Numbered from the stretch's first letter, positions 7,616-17,592 are shown. The stretch is 35,626 bases of DNA from Mesorhizobium norvegicum (GCF_004919685.1 NZ_SMYZ01000083.1:1-35626); one strand, 5' to 3'. The notes: generated by a model not told the origin, from the sequence alone. Numbers and translations: made by a program.

Positions 7616-9595
7616 TCAACGTTCGCAGCTGACGGCTGGGGTTCTGAGCGGCAAAGTCATCTTGCAGCAAGGGTAGTAGCCACCCTTGTCCTTGTCGGAC
7701 TTCCTGTAGAAACAGAGCCCGACATCGACTGTGTCGCCCGGATAGTGGCCGGTGATGTCGATCGTGTAAGGCTTGCCGGGCTCATGCGACTGCCGGGTGG
7801 TTACCCCGACGCCTGGCGTCCTGGACTGGGCCTTGATCGAATCGCCGCCGAAGCCGGCATGGTCATGGAGATAGAGATCGGCCTCGAGGCCGGAAGGCGT
7901 GCAGTAAAACTGGACGTCTTCGACATCGATGCACGGAGGCAGATTGCCGGGCGGTGGGAAGTCCGGCGGGTAGAAGGGGGGCAGATAGCCGCCCGGGATT
8001 TCTTCATAGTAGCCGGCGCGGCCCTCGCAGGGGTGCCAGACGGCGACGTCGCCGACATGTCCCTCGACCTCGGGATCTTCGAAATAGCCGTCGAAGTCGA
8101 CGAACCAGGAGCCGAAGGGCGGCACGTTGGCCGGTTTGACCAGCTCCTTGGGCGTGATCTGCACGCCGTGCACGGCGAGCGGCCCGCCGGCGGCTAGCTG
8201 TTCGGCGAGAGCCGGATTGTCGCGCAGCTTGTCGCCGGTGTTGACCAGCGTCTGCGTGCACACCGAGGTGTCGAGATTGCCATCGGCATCATAGCCATAT
8301 TGCAGGTCGAGACCGCCGGCCGACTGCCGGTTGCCCTGCGGGAAGCCGATCGCATATTCCTGCGGCATTTCCACCCAGACCGATTCCGTTGCCGGATCGT
8401 CCGGGTTCTCACGCCAGTAGCGGATGACCTCGCCCTTGCCGGAATCGGCGAACTGGCTGTAATCGTAGCGGTTTTCGACCGGGCCGCGCTGGGCCAGGTA
8501 CATGAAGCCGCTGTTGTCGAAGGCGATATCCGTGACGGCGTAGTCCTTGTCGGCCTTGACCGTCAGTTCCCAGCGCGGGTCGCCGGCAAAGGTGCCGTCG
8601 CGGGCAATGCCCACCGACCAGATTTCCGACTTTTCGCCGACAGAGTAGTAGAGCCGGCCACCATGATAGGAGACGGCCCAGATGCGGCGCTCGTCCTGCG
8701 TGTAGCCCCAGCTGTCGGGGTCTTCGCTGTCGAAGGCCGCGCCCTGTATGTCCATCACCGACCCGTCGTCGGCGACGGGAGCGAGCCCATGCGCCGGGCG
8801 GCCGGCAACGCCATGGTCGAAGCTGTCGATCAGCCTGCCGTCGGCGTCGATGCGATGGATCAGGCCGGTGTCGAGGTCGGACGCAAAGAACTGGCGGTGG
8901 CTGGCATCGAAGGTGAGATTGCCGATGCCGGGACCGCTGTTGGTGTCGATGTCGGCGAATTTGGAGACCTGGCCGGTGATGCCGTCGATCTTCCAGATGG
9001 TGCCCGGCCCGCCACCGTTTTCGGTGCCGAACTGGCCATCCATGAAGGTGGCGCCGGCCGCGCCGCGGCGCTGCCGCTCGGGGCGACCGTCATCGTCGGC
9101 GTCCGGGGTGACGATGCGGATGCCGTGCAGCGAGGTGGCGCCGGCATAGAGATTGGGAATGCCGGACGGGACGCCGTCGCGCACGCCGTCATCATAGGTG
9201 ACGCCGAACACCTGGCCGATCTGCTCTGCCGTCACCTCGAAAGGCGGCGGCGTGAAAACGAGCTGGCCGGCGGCCGGTCCGCCCAGGTGGGAAACGTCGA
9301 ACACGCGCAAGGTGGCGCGCGTGGTATCGATGAAGGTTTCGTCGATCGGATCGACGCCGGGCGGCAGGCCCCCTTTTTCGGAATCAGGGGGGTCGAAATT
9401 GGGAATGATGGTGCCGGAAAATCCGGTCACCGCCATCGAGCCGGGATAGATGATCTGGGTTTCCTGCGCCTGCGCGGCGCCACCCAGCCACAGGCCGGCG
9501 GCGAGCGCCAGCGCCAACAGTCCGCCGCCAGCATGCGCGGCACGACGCAAACGACCCTCAAGAGACGACACGAACGAGCCGCGGATGCGAGACAT
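7616..9595 (-). CDS. Exported beta-propeller (NHL-like) protein
   Basis: A 659-residue predicted exported protein of unknown function. The start at 9595 (MSRIRGSF) follows GGGGGGAG and gives a classical signal peptide: RLRR, a hydrophobic stretch about 25-37, and cleavage after AQA at 43. The frame stays open to 9844, but that extension would bury the signal peptide. Residues about 45-430 contain propeller-like blades, such as GTIWKIDGITGQVSKFADID, IGNLTFDASHRQFFASDLDTG, RIWAVSYHGGRLYYSVG and VTDIAFDNSGFMYLAQRG, resembling NHL/SMP-30-like folds. After a Pro/Tyr-rich linker, residues 555-659 carry the module shared with the downstream protein (C565, TPG 593-595, PGD 619-621, CC 643-644). It is the first gene of a two-gene operon and divergent from dnaK. 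An extracellular or periplasmic binding or scaffold role is only an inference. Confidence 0.85.
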   Translation of the reverse strand: MSRIRGSFVSSLEGRLRRAAHAGGGLLALALAAGLWLGGAAQAQETQIIYPGSMAVTGFSGTIIPNFDPPDSEKGGLPPGVDPIDETFIDTTRATLRVFDVSHLGGPAAGQLVFTPPPFEVTAEQIGQVFGVTYDDGVRDGVPSGIPNLYAGATSLHGIRIVTPDADDDGRPERQRRGAAGATFMDGQFGTENGGGPGTIWKIDGITGQVSKFADIDTNSGPGIGNLTFDASHRQFFASDLDTGLIHRIDADGRLIDSFDHGVAGRPAHGLAPVADDGSVMDIQGAAFDSEDPDSWGYTQDERRIWAVSYHGGRLYYSVGEKSEIWSVGIARDGTFAGDPRWELTVKADKDYAVTDIAFDNSGFMYLAQRGPVENRYDYSQFADSGKGEVIRYWRENPDDPATESVWVEMPQEYAIGFPQGNRQSAGGLDLQYGYDADGNLDTSVCTQTLVNTGDKLRDNPALAEQLAAGGPLAVHGVQITPKELVKPANVPPFGSWFVDFDGYFEDPEVEGHVGDVAVWHPCEGRAGYYEEIPGGYLPPFYPPDFPPPGNLPPCIDVEDVQFYCTPSGLEADLYLHDHAGFGGDSIKAQSRTPGVGVTTRQSHEPGKPYTIDITGHYPGDTVDVGLCFYRKSDKDKGGYYPCCKMTLPLRTPAVSCER

Positions 9596-9710
9596 GACAC
9601 TCCCCCCGTAGTCGACGGGAGAAACGTCCGGTCTGGCCGCGCAAATCAGGGCAAGGCGCGGCGTTCCGGCTCGTTCTTCCCTGATCGAATTGTCTGCTTT
9701 CCTCATTATC

Positions 9711-9739
9711 ACGATACGCCTGCTCTTACGCAGGGTCAA
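9711..9739 (-). promoter_or_regulatory. Candidate sigma-70 promoter of the exported-protein operon
   Basis: On the minus strand, TTGACC (9739-9734) and TATCGT (9716-9711) are separated by 17 bp. This would give a leader of roughly 110 nt before the start at 9595. The -10 box is imperfect, so this is a reading by eye. The 490-bp gap 9596-10085 otherwise holds only this and the dnaK promoter. Confidence 0.4.
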
Positions 9740-9935
9740 CGGAATCAGCGGAAAGCCCAGCGCATCGACCCCGTCCCGAAGGCGGTGGTCGCGCCGAGCT
9801 CCTGTTGTTCCCGGAGACCGCGGAGTCTCTGGGTTGTTGGTCATTGGGGGCTTCCTTTCCGGGCCGCACCATGCGGCACCTGGACATCAGTCGCAGGCGG
9901 AGGTGGAAAGGTTCATGGAAGCCTTGCGCAGAATG

Positions 9936-9967
9936 CTTGCGCGCGATGCCGCCTGTTCTTATATACG
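9936..9967 (+). promoter_or_regulatory. Heat-shock (sigma-32/RpoH) promoter of dnaK
   Basis: CTTG at 9936-9939 is followed after 18 bp by CTTATATACG at 9958-9967. This matches the alphaproteobacterial RpoH consensus CTTG-N17/18-CYTATNTNNG at every fixed position. It predicts a dnaK leader of about 110 nt. Confidence 0.85.
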
Positions 9968-10085
9968 CGCCAAGCCGTTCGGTGCCGGAATGCCGGTTGC
10001 CGGAACGGAATTTCTTGTGAACAGGGGCTTTCGTTGGAACGCCTGTACGGGTCCTGAGAGCCTGCTTAGCGGAGAGACTAGAAAA

Positions 10086-12002
<1,917 letters not shown>

Positions 12003-12026
12003 ACCGTTTGACGGCAAGATAAAGCG

Positions 12027-12054
12027 AAAAGCCCGGCGAAGGCCGGGCTTTTTT
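12027..12054 (+). terminator. Terminator after dnaK
   Basis: AAAAGCCCGGC, a GAAG tetraloop and GCCGGGCTTTTTT form a strong GC stem (12031-12037 with 12042-12048), flanked by A and T runs. It starts 24 bp after the dnaK stop codon and probably reduces read-through into dnaJ. Confidence 0.9.
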
Positions 12055-12214
12055 GCAACCCCTTGCAGAAAAACAGCGGGCCTTGCTGAAAAAATGCAGG
12101 CAAAGCCGCGTCGACACTGGCATCCCGCTTCCATCGCACCTAAATCGGAACGGCAATGCCGGCAAACGACGCAACAAGGCTTCAAGACGTTGAGCATCCG
12201 GACAGCGGGAAAAA

Positions 12215-13345
12215 ATGAAAGCTGATTTCTACGAGACGCTGGGCGTGCAAAAAGGCGCCGATGAGAAGGAGCTCAAGAGCGCTTTCCGCAAGCTCGCCAT
12301 GCAGTTCCATCCCGACCGCAATCCCGGCGATCATTCCTGCGAGCACAAGTTCAAGGAAATCAACGAAGCCTACGAGACGCTGAAGGACCCGCAGAAGCGC
12401 GCGGCCTATGACCGCTTCGGCCATGCGGCCTTCGAGCAGGGCGGCATGAATGGCGGCGCGCAGGGCTTTGGCGCCGGCGGCTTCGCTGACATCTTCGAGG
12501 ATATTTTCGGCGACATGATGGGCGGGCGCCAGCGCCGCTCGTCGGGCGGCCGCGAGCGCGGCGCCGATTTGCGCTACAACATGGAAATCACGCTGGAGGA
12601 AGCCTTCGCGGGAAAAACCGCGCAAATCCGCGTGCCGGCGTCGATCTCCTGCTCTGAATGTTCGGGCAGCGGCGCCAAGCCCGGCACCCAGCCTGTCACC
12701 TGCTCGATGTGCAACGGCCACGGCAAGGTGCGCGCCACGCAAGGCTTCTTCTCGATCGAGCGGACCTGCCCGCAGTGCCAGGGACGCGGCCAGACGATCA
12801 AGGACCCTTGCCCAAAATGCGCCGGCCAGGGCCGCGTCACCGAGGAGCGGTCGCTGTCGGTCAACATCCCGGCCGGCATCGAGGACGGCACCCGCATCCG
12901 CCTTGCCAATGAGGGCGAGGCAGGCCTGCGCGGCGGGCCATCGGGCGACCTCTATATTTTCCTGGCGGTCAAGCCGCACGAGTTCTTCCAGCGCGACGGA
13001 GCCGACCTCTATTGCAAGGTGCCGATCTCGATGACGACGGCCGCCCTTGGCGGCTCCTTCGAGGTGACGACGCTGGATGGCACGCAGACCAAGGTGAAAG
13101 TGGCCGAAGGCACCCAGAACGGACGCCAGTTCCGCCTCAAGGGCAAGGGCATGCCGGTGCTGCGCCAGCCCAATGTCGGCGACCTCTACATCCAGACCGC
13201 GGTCGAGACGCCGCAGAACCTGACCCGCCGCCAGCGCGAACTGCTGGAGGAGTTCGAACAACTCTCCTCGCAGGACAATTCGCCCCAATCGAGCGGCTTT
13301 TTCGCCCGCATGAAGGATTTTTTCGAATCCTTCGGCGAGCGTTGA
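12215..13345 (+). CDS. dnaJ: Chaperone protein DnaJ (Hsp40)
   Basis: A 376-residue class A Hsp40 that delivers clients to DnaK and stimulates its ATPase. The J domain is at 1-70 with HPD at 32-34. A Gly/Phe-rich linker spans about 75-115. Four CxxCxGxG zinc repeats follow (CSECSGSG, CSMCNGHG, CPQCQGRG, CPKCAGQG). The beta-rich client-binding domains and a dimerisation end (ARMKDFFESFGER) complete the protein. It sits 212 bp after dnaK, beyond a terminator. The ribosome site before 12215 is weak (GCGGGAAAAA). No second RpoH promoter was recognised in the gap. Confidence 0.97.
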   Translation: MKADFYETLGVQKGADEKELKSAFRKLAMQFHPDRNPGDHSCEHKFKEINEAYETLKDPQKRAAYDRFGHAAFEQGGMNGGAQGFGAGGFADIFEDIFGDMMGGRQRRSSGGRERGADLRYNMEITLEEAFAGKTAQIRVPASISCSECSGSGAKPGTQPVTCSMCNGHGKVRATQGFFSIERTCPQCQGRGQTIKDPCPKCAGQGRVTEERSLSVNIPAGIEDGTRIRLANEGEAGLRGGPSGDLYIFLAVKPHEFFQRDGADLYCKVPISMTTAALGGSFEVTTLDGTQTKVKVAEGTQNGRQFRLKGKGMPVLRQPNVGDLYIQTAVETPQNLTRRQRELLEEFEQLSSQDNSPQSSGFFARMKDFFESFGER

Positions 13346-13514
13346 TGCAAGTCGCCCAGCAGCGGAAACCGGTTTGGACCGCCAAAATCCGTGACCCGCG
13401 TCGCGCCATGAGACGCGACGAAAACTATCTTATCCACGACATGCGCCCGGCCGCACCTTGCCTTGCACCGCTCAAGTGTTAAGTAACTTGCAGGGAGCAC
13501 TGAGGAGAACTTGC

Positions 13515-14120
13515 ATGACACGTGGCCCTGGACTGCGGAAGGCGCTTGTCGAAAAGTTCGACGACGAGCTCAAATTCTTCAAAGGCTGGATCGACAAGCC
13601 GAAGACGGTCGGCTCGATCGTGCCGACCAGTTCGATCACCGCCCGCAAGATGGCTTCGATCGTCAATCCGAAATCCGGCCTGCCGGTGCTCGAGGTCGGT
13701 CCCGGCACCGGCGTCATCACCCGCGCCATCCTCGCCCAGGGCGTGCGGCCCGAAAACCTCTACGCGGTCGAATACAACACGGATTTCGTGCGCCACCTGC
13801 GGCGGCTCTATCCCGGCGTCAACGTCATCGAGGGCGATGCCTTCAATCTCAACGCCACGCTTGGCGACAAGAGCGGGATGATCTTCGATTCCGTCGTTTC
13901 GGGCGTGCCGCTGCTCAACTTTCCGGTCGCCCAGCGCATCGCCTATATTGAGAGCCTGCTCGACCGCATCCCGACCGGACGGCCCATCGTGCAGCTGACC
14001 TATGGCCCGATGTCGCCGATCCCGGCCGGCCGCGGCGACTACACGGTCAAGCATTTCGACTTCATCTTCCGCAACATCCCGCCGACGCAGCTGTGGATCT
14101 ATAGGCGCGAAGCGCATTAG
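13515..14120 (+). CDS. pmtA: Phospholipid N-methyltransferase PmtA
   Basis: A 201-residue SAM-dependent enzyme that methylates phosphatidylethanolamine three times to phosphatidylcholine, a major membrane lipid of rhizobia needed for host interaction. The N-terminal segment LKFFKGWIDKPKTVGSIVPTS is the rhizobial PmtA hallmark. The SAM-binding loop VLEVGPGTG is at 58-66, and VEYN and EGDAFNL are later SAM motifs. The start at 13515 follows GAGGAGAA; the 19 residues upstream in the open frame are not family-like. It lies 169 bp after dnaJ on the same strand. Close relatives include KsgA-like adenine methyltransferases, but the N terminus and length favour PmtA. Confidence 0.88.
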   Translation: MTRGPGLRKALVEKFDDELKFFKGWIDKPKTVGSIVPTSSITARKMASIVNPKSGLPVLEVGPGTGVITRAILAQGVRPENLYAVEYNTDFVRHLRRLYPGVNVIEGDAFNLNATLGDKSGMIFDSVVSGVPLLNFPVAQRIAYIESLLDRIPTGRPIVQLTYGPMSPIPAGRGDYTVKHFDFIFRNIPPTQLWIYRREAH

Positions 14121-14191
14121 TTCCTCGACGCAGAACCGTTCGCGGATTCTCGTGCTGACCGCATACCTTGGCGATTGGCCTAAACATCAAT

Positions 14192-14383
14192 CACTTCGTC
14201 ATCCACGGGCGGAGCAAGGAGCGTAGCGACGCCGCGCAGACCCGAGGATCCATGCCGCGACTTCAAGGCGTTACAACGGTGCAGAATTCTGTTCCGCTGC
14301 ATTCCTCGATAGCTGTCACGGCATGGATCCCAGGGTCTCCGCGACGGAGCTTCGCTCCTGCTTCGCCCAGGGATGACGAAGTT
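14192..14383. repeat. Long palindromic intergenic element
   Basis: Two arms of about 63 bp face each other around a centre of about 60 bp. The left arm begins CTTCGTCATCC (14194) and ends GGATCCATGCCG. The right arm begins CGGCATGGATCC and ends GGATGACGAAG (14381). Most differences between arms are single bases. It fills most of the 316-bp gap between pmtA and the FMN reductase gene and resembles the mobile palindromic repeats found in many rhizobial intergenic regions. Confidence 0.85.
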
Positions 14384-14436
14384 GGCGTTGATTTGAGGGA
14401 CCTCTGGCTGTACCTGTCCGGGAACAAGGGTGGCCA

Positions 14437-15033
14437 ATGGCAGTGATCCCGAAAATCCTCGTCTTCGCCGGCTCGGTGCGCAGCGGCGCCTATAGCGGCA
14501 GGACAGCCGACGTGGCGCAGAAGGAACTTGCCATGCAGGGCGCCGAGGTGACCCGCATCTCGCTCGCCGACTATCCCTTGCCTATCCTCGACGAGGATTT
14601 GGAAAAGGAAAAGGGCGTTCCCGAAAACGCCCAGAAACTCGGCCGTCTGATGATCGCTCATGACGGGCTGCTGATCGCCACGCCCGAATATAACGGCTCC
14701 ATCCCGCCCCTGCTGAAGAACACGATCGACTGGGTGAGCCGGGTGCGCAGGGATGGTGGCCGCACGGTCAGGCCGCTTGCAGGCAAGGTCGCCGGCCTCT
14801 GCTCATCCTCCAGCGGGCGCTTTGCCGGCATCCGTTGCATCAACCATCTGCGCTCCGTTCTGGTGCGCTGCCAGATGGAGGTGGTGACGCCGGAATGCTC
14901 GGTGCCGGAGGGCGGCGACGCCTTCGACGAGGACGGCAATTTTCGCGACGAAAGACTGCACAAATCGATGGAGCACCTATGCCGCACGCTGATCGAAACC
15001 TCGCGCATGCTGTCCACCCGGATCGAGGCATGA
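14437..15033 (+). CDS. NADPH-dependent FMN reductase family protein
   Basis: A 198-residue flavodoxin-fold reductase expected to bind FMN and reduce flavin, quinone or similar acceptors with NAD(P)H. The phosphate-binding loop GSVRSGAYSG is at 12-21. The family signature ATPEYNGSIPPLLKNTIDW begins at 81, and SSSGRFAGIR lies in the second flavin region. The start at 14437 is preceded by AAGGGTGG. The stop codon overlaps the pyrF start (ATGA), so the two are translationally coupled, although no metabolic link to pyrimidine synthesis is obvious. The physiological substrate cannot be read from sequence. Confidence 0.85.
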   Translation: MAVIPKILVFAGSVRSGAYSGRTADVAQKELAMQGAEVTRISLADYPLPILDEDLEKEKGVPENAQKLGRLMIAHDGLLIATPEYNGSIPPLLKNTIDWVSRVRRDGGRTVRPLAGKVAGLCSSSSGRFAGIRCINHLRSVLVRCQMEVVTPECSVPEGGDAFDEDGNFRDERLHKSMEHLCRTLIETSRMLSTRIEA

Positions 15034-15728
15034 TCACCGATACCATGCGCGACCGGCTCATCGTCGGCCTCGACGTGCCGACCGTGAAGCAAGCCGAGCA
15101 GGCGGTGCGCGAACTCGACGGCGTCGTCTCCTTCTACAAGATCGGCTACCAGCTGGCCTTCGCCGGCGGGCTCGACTTCGCCAGGGAACTGGCCAGCGGC
15201 GGCACCAAGGTCTTCCTCGACATGAAGCTGCTCGACATCGACCACACGGTGGCCAAGGGGGTCGAGAACATCGTCAAGATGGGTGTGACCATGCTGACCA
15301 TCCACGCCTATCCCAAGGCGATGGCGGCGGCGGTGGAAGCAGCGCGCGGCAGCGACCTTTGCCTGCTTGCGGTCAGCGTGCTGACCTCGATGGACGAGCA
15401 GGACATGATCGATGTCGGCTATGAGTACGACCCGCATACGCTGGTGCTGCGGCGCTCGGAACAGGCACTGCATGCCGGCATGGGCGGCATCGTCTGCTCG
15501 GCGGCGGAAGCCGAAGCGGTGCGCCGCATCGTCGGGCCCGACCTGGCGGTGGTGACACCAGGCATCCGGCCTGCCGGCAGCGACCATGGCGACCAGAAGC
15601 GCGTGGTGACGCCGGGCCAGGCCATCCGCAACGGCTCCAGCCACCTCGTCGTCGGCCGGCCTATCGTCGCGGCAAGCGACCGTCGCGCAGCGGCCGAAGC
15701 CATCCTTGACGAAATGCGCTCGGCATAA
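15030..15728 (+). CDS. pyrF: Orotidine 5'-phosphate decarboxylase
   Basis: A 232-residue TIM-barrel enzyme that converts OMP to UMP, the last step of de novo pyrimidine synthesis. The catalytic loop KVFLDMKLLDIDHTV gives the D-x-K-x-x-D array. LIVGLDVP is the N-terminal strand, and VTPGIRP and LVVGRPI form the phosphate-binding end. The chosen start (15030, MITDTMRDRLIVGLDV) overlaps the stop of the preceding reductase gene by ATGA. ATG at 15045 would give MRDRLIVGLD and is also plausible. The long upstream frame is a shadow of the reductase gene. Confidence 0.95.
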   Translation: MITDTMRDRLIVGLDVPTVKQAEQAVRELDGVVSFYKIGYQLAFAGGLDFARELASGGTKVFLDMKLLDIDHTVAKGVENIVKMGVTMLTIHAYPKAMAAAVEAARGSDLCLLAVSVLTSMDEQDMIDVGYEYDPHTLVLRRSEQALHAGMGGIVCSAAEAEAVRRIVGPDLAVVTPGIRPAGSDHGDQKRVVTPGQAIRNGSSHLVVGRPIVAASDRRAAAEAILDEMRSA

Positions 15729-15757
15729 TTCCAAAAGAACGACTTCGGAGACAACAA

Positions 15758-16045
15758 ATGCCCAAGGGATACTGGATCGCTCGTGTCGATGTGCGCGACG
15801 CCGAAGGCTACAAGGACTACGTGGCCGCCGCCAAGCTCGCTTTCGACCGTTTCGACGTCAAATTCCTAGCGCGCGGCGGCGAGCATGAAAAGGCCGAAGG
15901 GCCCGGCCGGGCGCGCAACGTCATCATCGAGTTCGAATCGCTCGCCGCCGCACATGATTGCTACCACTCGCCGGAATACCAGCGCGCCGTCGCCATTCGC
16001 CAGAAGGTCGCCGACGGCGAAATCGTGCTGGTCGAGGGCATCTGA
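15758..16045 (+). CDS. DUF1330 domain protein
   Basis: A 95-residue dimeric alpha-beta barrel-type protein of the DUF1330 family; function unknown. It has the usual family features: GYWIARVDV at the start, EGYKDYVAAA, a central ARGGEHEKAEG, the NVIIEFESLAAAHDCYHSPEYQ motif, and an end in VLVEGI. GGAGACAAC precedes the ATG at 15758. It follows pyrF by 29 bp and may be part of the same transcript. Confidence 0.88.
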   Translation: MPKGYWIARVDVRDAEGYKDYVAAAKLAFDRFDVKFLARGGEHEKAEGPGRARNVIIEFESLAAAHDCYHSPEYQRAVAIRQKVADGEIVLVEGI

Positions 16046-16061
16046 GGCGCACCGAACTATA

Positions 16062-16106
16062 ATTCCGAAAAGTGGTATCCGGTTTTCACCGGAGATCATG
16101 CTCAAG
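16062..16106. repeat. Short rhizobial intergenic motif
   Basis: The stretch contains CCGAAAAGTGG, ATCCGGTTTTCACCGG and AGATCATGCTCAA. I recognise this as a motif common between genes in Rhizobiales. It lies just after the DUF1330 gene in a 305-bp gap (16046-16350) that otherwise holds only the arsR-type promoter. Confidence 0.45.
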
Positions 16107-16298
16107 GCCGGATAAAGCAGCCTGGCGGCGCTCCAACGAGGCCCGCAGAGACTCCCGTATCTTCGCCCCGCGCCTCTATGACGACCTGCCAAGCAGCAGG
16201 CGCCAAACGCGGAGCCTTGCCGATGCGCGGCTTGTCGAACGACCGACTGTCCTAACAGCCTTCGCTTTGATCCATTGCGATGCCGGGCTGACTGCTGG

Positions 16299-16328
16299 TT
16301 GACATGCAGGTATTTACCTGCATATTAT
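16299..16328 (+). promoter_or_regulatory. Promoter with embedded palindromic operator (ArsR-type)
   Basis: TTGACA (16299-16304) and TATTAT (16323-16328) are 18 bp apart. A perfect 9-bp inverted repeat, ATGCAGGTA-TT-TACCTGCAT (16304-16323), fills the spacer. This places a repressor site exactly where it would block RNA polymerase, consistent with autoregulation by the ArsR-type protein starting 23 bp downstream. Confidence 0.8.
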
Positions 16329-16350
16329 CCCTCACAGACGAGCGAGACCG

Positions 16351-16671
16351 ATGGACGCCGACAAGGTTTTCAAAGCGCTGGGCGACCCGACACGCAGAAG
16401 GCTGCTTGACCTTCTGTGTGAGCAGAACGGGCAGACGCTCGGCCAGCTTTGCGAACACCTGGACATGGCAAGGCAATCCGCCACCCAGCACCTCGACCTG
16501 CTGGAGGCGGCCAATCTGGTGAGCACGGTCAAGCGCGGCCGCGAAAAGCTGCATTTCATCAACCCCGTGCCACTGCACGAAGTCTACGAGCGCTGGGTGC
16601 GGAAATTCGAACGGCAGCGGCTCAGCCTGCTGCACGACCTGAAGCAAGAACTCGAAGGAGAGGACCAATGA
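16351..16671 (+). CDS. ArsR-family transcriptional regulator
   Basis: A 106-residue winged-helix repressor. MDADKVFKALGDPTRRRLLDLL is the classic ArsR opening, LGQLCEHLDMARQSATQHLDLLEAANLV is the recognition helix, and VKRGREKLHFINPVPL is the wing. The ELCVC metal-binding motif of metal-sensing ArsR proteins is absent (LGQLCEHLD instead), so it is more likely one of the non-metal regulators commonly paired with SRPBCC proteins. Its stop overlaps the next start (ATGA). A palindromic operator in its own promoter suggests autorepression. Confidence 0.9.
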   Translation: MDADKVFKALGDPTRRRLLDLLCEQNGQTLGQLCEHLDMARQSATQHLDLLEAANLVSTVKRGREKLHFINPVPLHEVYERWVRKFERQRLSLLHDLKQELEGEDQ

Positions 16672-17132
16672 CCAAAGAGACCACGAGCTTTGTCTACGTG
16701 ACCTATATCCGCTCGACGCCACAGAAGGTGTTCGAGGCCATAATCAAGCCTGATGTCGCAAGGCGCTACTGGGGCCACGAGAACGTCTCCGACTGGAAGG
16801 CGGGATCGAAATGGGAACACATCCGCGCCAACGACGAACGGACCCTCGAACTCGTCGGCAAGGTCGTCGAGATCTCGCCACCGACCCGCCTCGTCATCAC
16901 CTGGGCCAACGCCTCGCAGGCCGACGATCCGTCGAAAACCAGCCGGGTGACGTTCGCCATCGAGGAATACGACACCATGGTGCGGCTGACCGTCAGCCAT
17001 GACGAACTCGAAGCCGGCAGCGGCATGGCGAAGGGCGTCAGCCAGGGCTGGCCGGCCGTGCTGTCGAGCATGAAATCCTTCCTGGAAACCGGCAGCGGCA
17101 TCGACCTGTTCGCCAAGCCGAAATCAGCCTGA
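16668..17132 (+). CDS. SRPBCC / AHSA1-type START-like protein
   Basis: A 154-residue single-domain protein of the SRPBCC superfamily, a helix-grip fold with a hydrophobic ligand pocket. Characteristic segments are VYVTYIRSTPQKVFEAIIKPDVARRYWGHENVSDWKAGSKW near the start and GWPAVLSSMKSFLETG at the end. The start at 16668 follows GGAGAGG and overlaps the arsR stop. Pairs of ArsR regulator and SRPBCC protein are common in Actinobacteria and Proteobacteria. The ligand or stress they respond to is generally unknown. Confidence 0.88.
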   Translation: MTKETTSFVYVTYIRSTPQKVFEAIIKPDVARRYWGHENVSDWKAGSKWEHIRANDERTLELVGKVVEISPPTRLVITWANASQADDPSKTSRVTFAIEEYDTMVRLTVSHDELEAGSGMAKGVSQGWPAVLSSMKSFLETGSGIDLFAKPKSA

Positions 17133-17175
17133 TGCCCTTCGATATCACGCAGAACAAAGCCAGTGGAGAATGACA

Positions 17176-17592
17176 ATGACCAAGCGCTATACCGGCGGCT
17201 GTGCATGCGGCGCGATCCGCTATGAAACCAGCGGCGAGCCCATCTTCCAGAACCACTGCCAATGCATCGATTGCCAGAAGCGCAGCGGCACGGGCCATGG
17301 ATCCTATATGACCTTCGGCCGGCGCGCCGATATGGCAATCACCGGCGAGGCGAGCACCTGGCGGGTGGCGGGCGCCAGTGGCAACCAGAAGATCCATGCC
17401 TTCTGCCCGACCTGCGGAACGCCGGTCTACCTGACATTCGTCGCCATGCCGGAGCTGATCGCGATCAACGCCACCAGCCTTGACGACCCCGACCAGTTCA
17501 ATCCGCAGGTGGTCACCTACACGATCCGCGGCCATGCCTGGGATACGATGGATCCGTCCTTGCAGGCGTTCGAGCGAATGCCTCGGGGATAG
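17176..17592 (+). CDS. GFA-family zinc protein (glutathione-dependent formaldehyde-activating-like)
   Basis: A 138-residue protein of the GFA/CENP-V fold. Cysteine motifs expected to bind zinc are GGCACGAIRY, CQCIDCQKRSG and FCPTCGTPVY. The start at 17176 is preferred because GGAG lies 7 bases before it; ATG at 17170 is too close to that site. It follows the SRPBCC gene by 43 bp and is probably in the same arsR-led operon. Members of this large family mostly have no proven substrate, so a formaldehyde role should not be assumed. Confidence 0.88.
   Translation: MTKRYTGGCACGAIRYETSGEPIFQNHCQCIDCQKRSGTGHGSYMTFGRRADMAITGEASTWRVAGASGNQKIHAFCPTCGTPVYLTFVAMPELIAINATSLDDPDQFNPQVVTYTIRGHAWDTMDPSLQAFERMPRG

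Noticed and set aside
9690..10085. N-terminal extension of DnaK
   Set aside because: The extension crosses the heat-shock promoter; the normal DnaK start with a ribosome site is at 10086.
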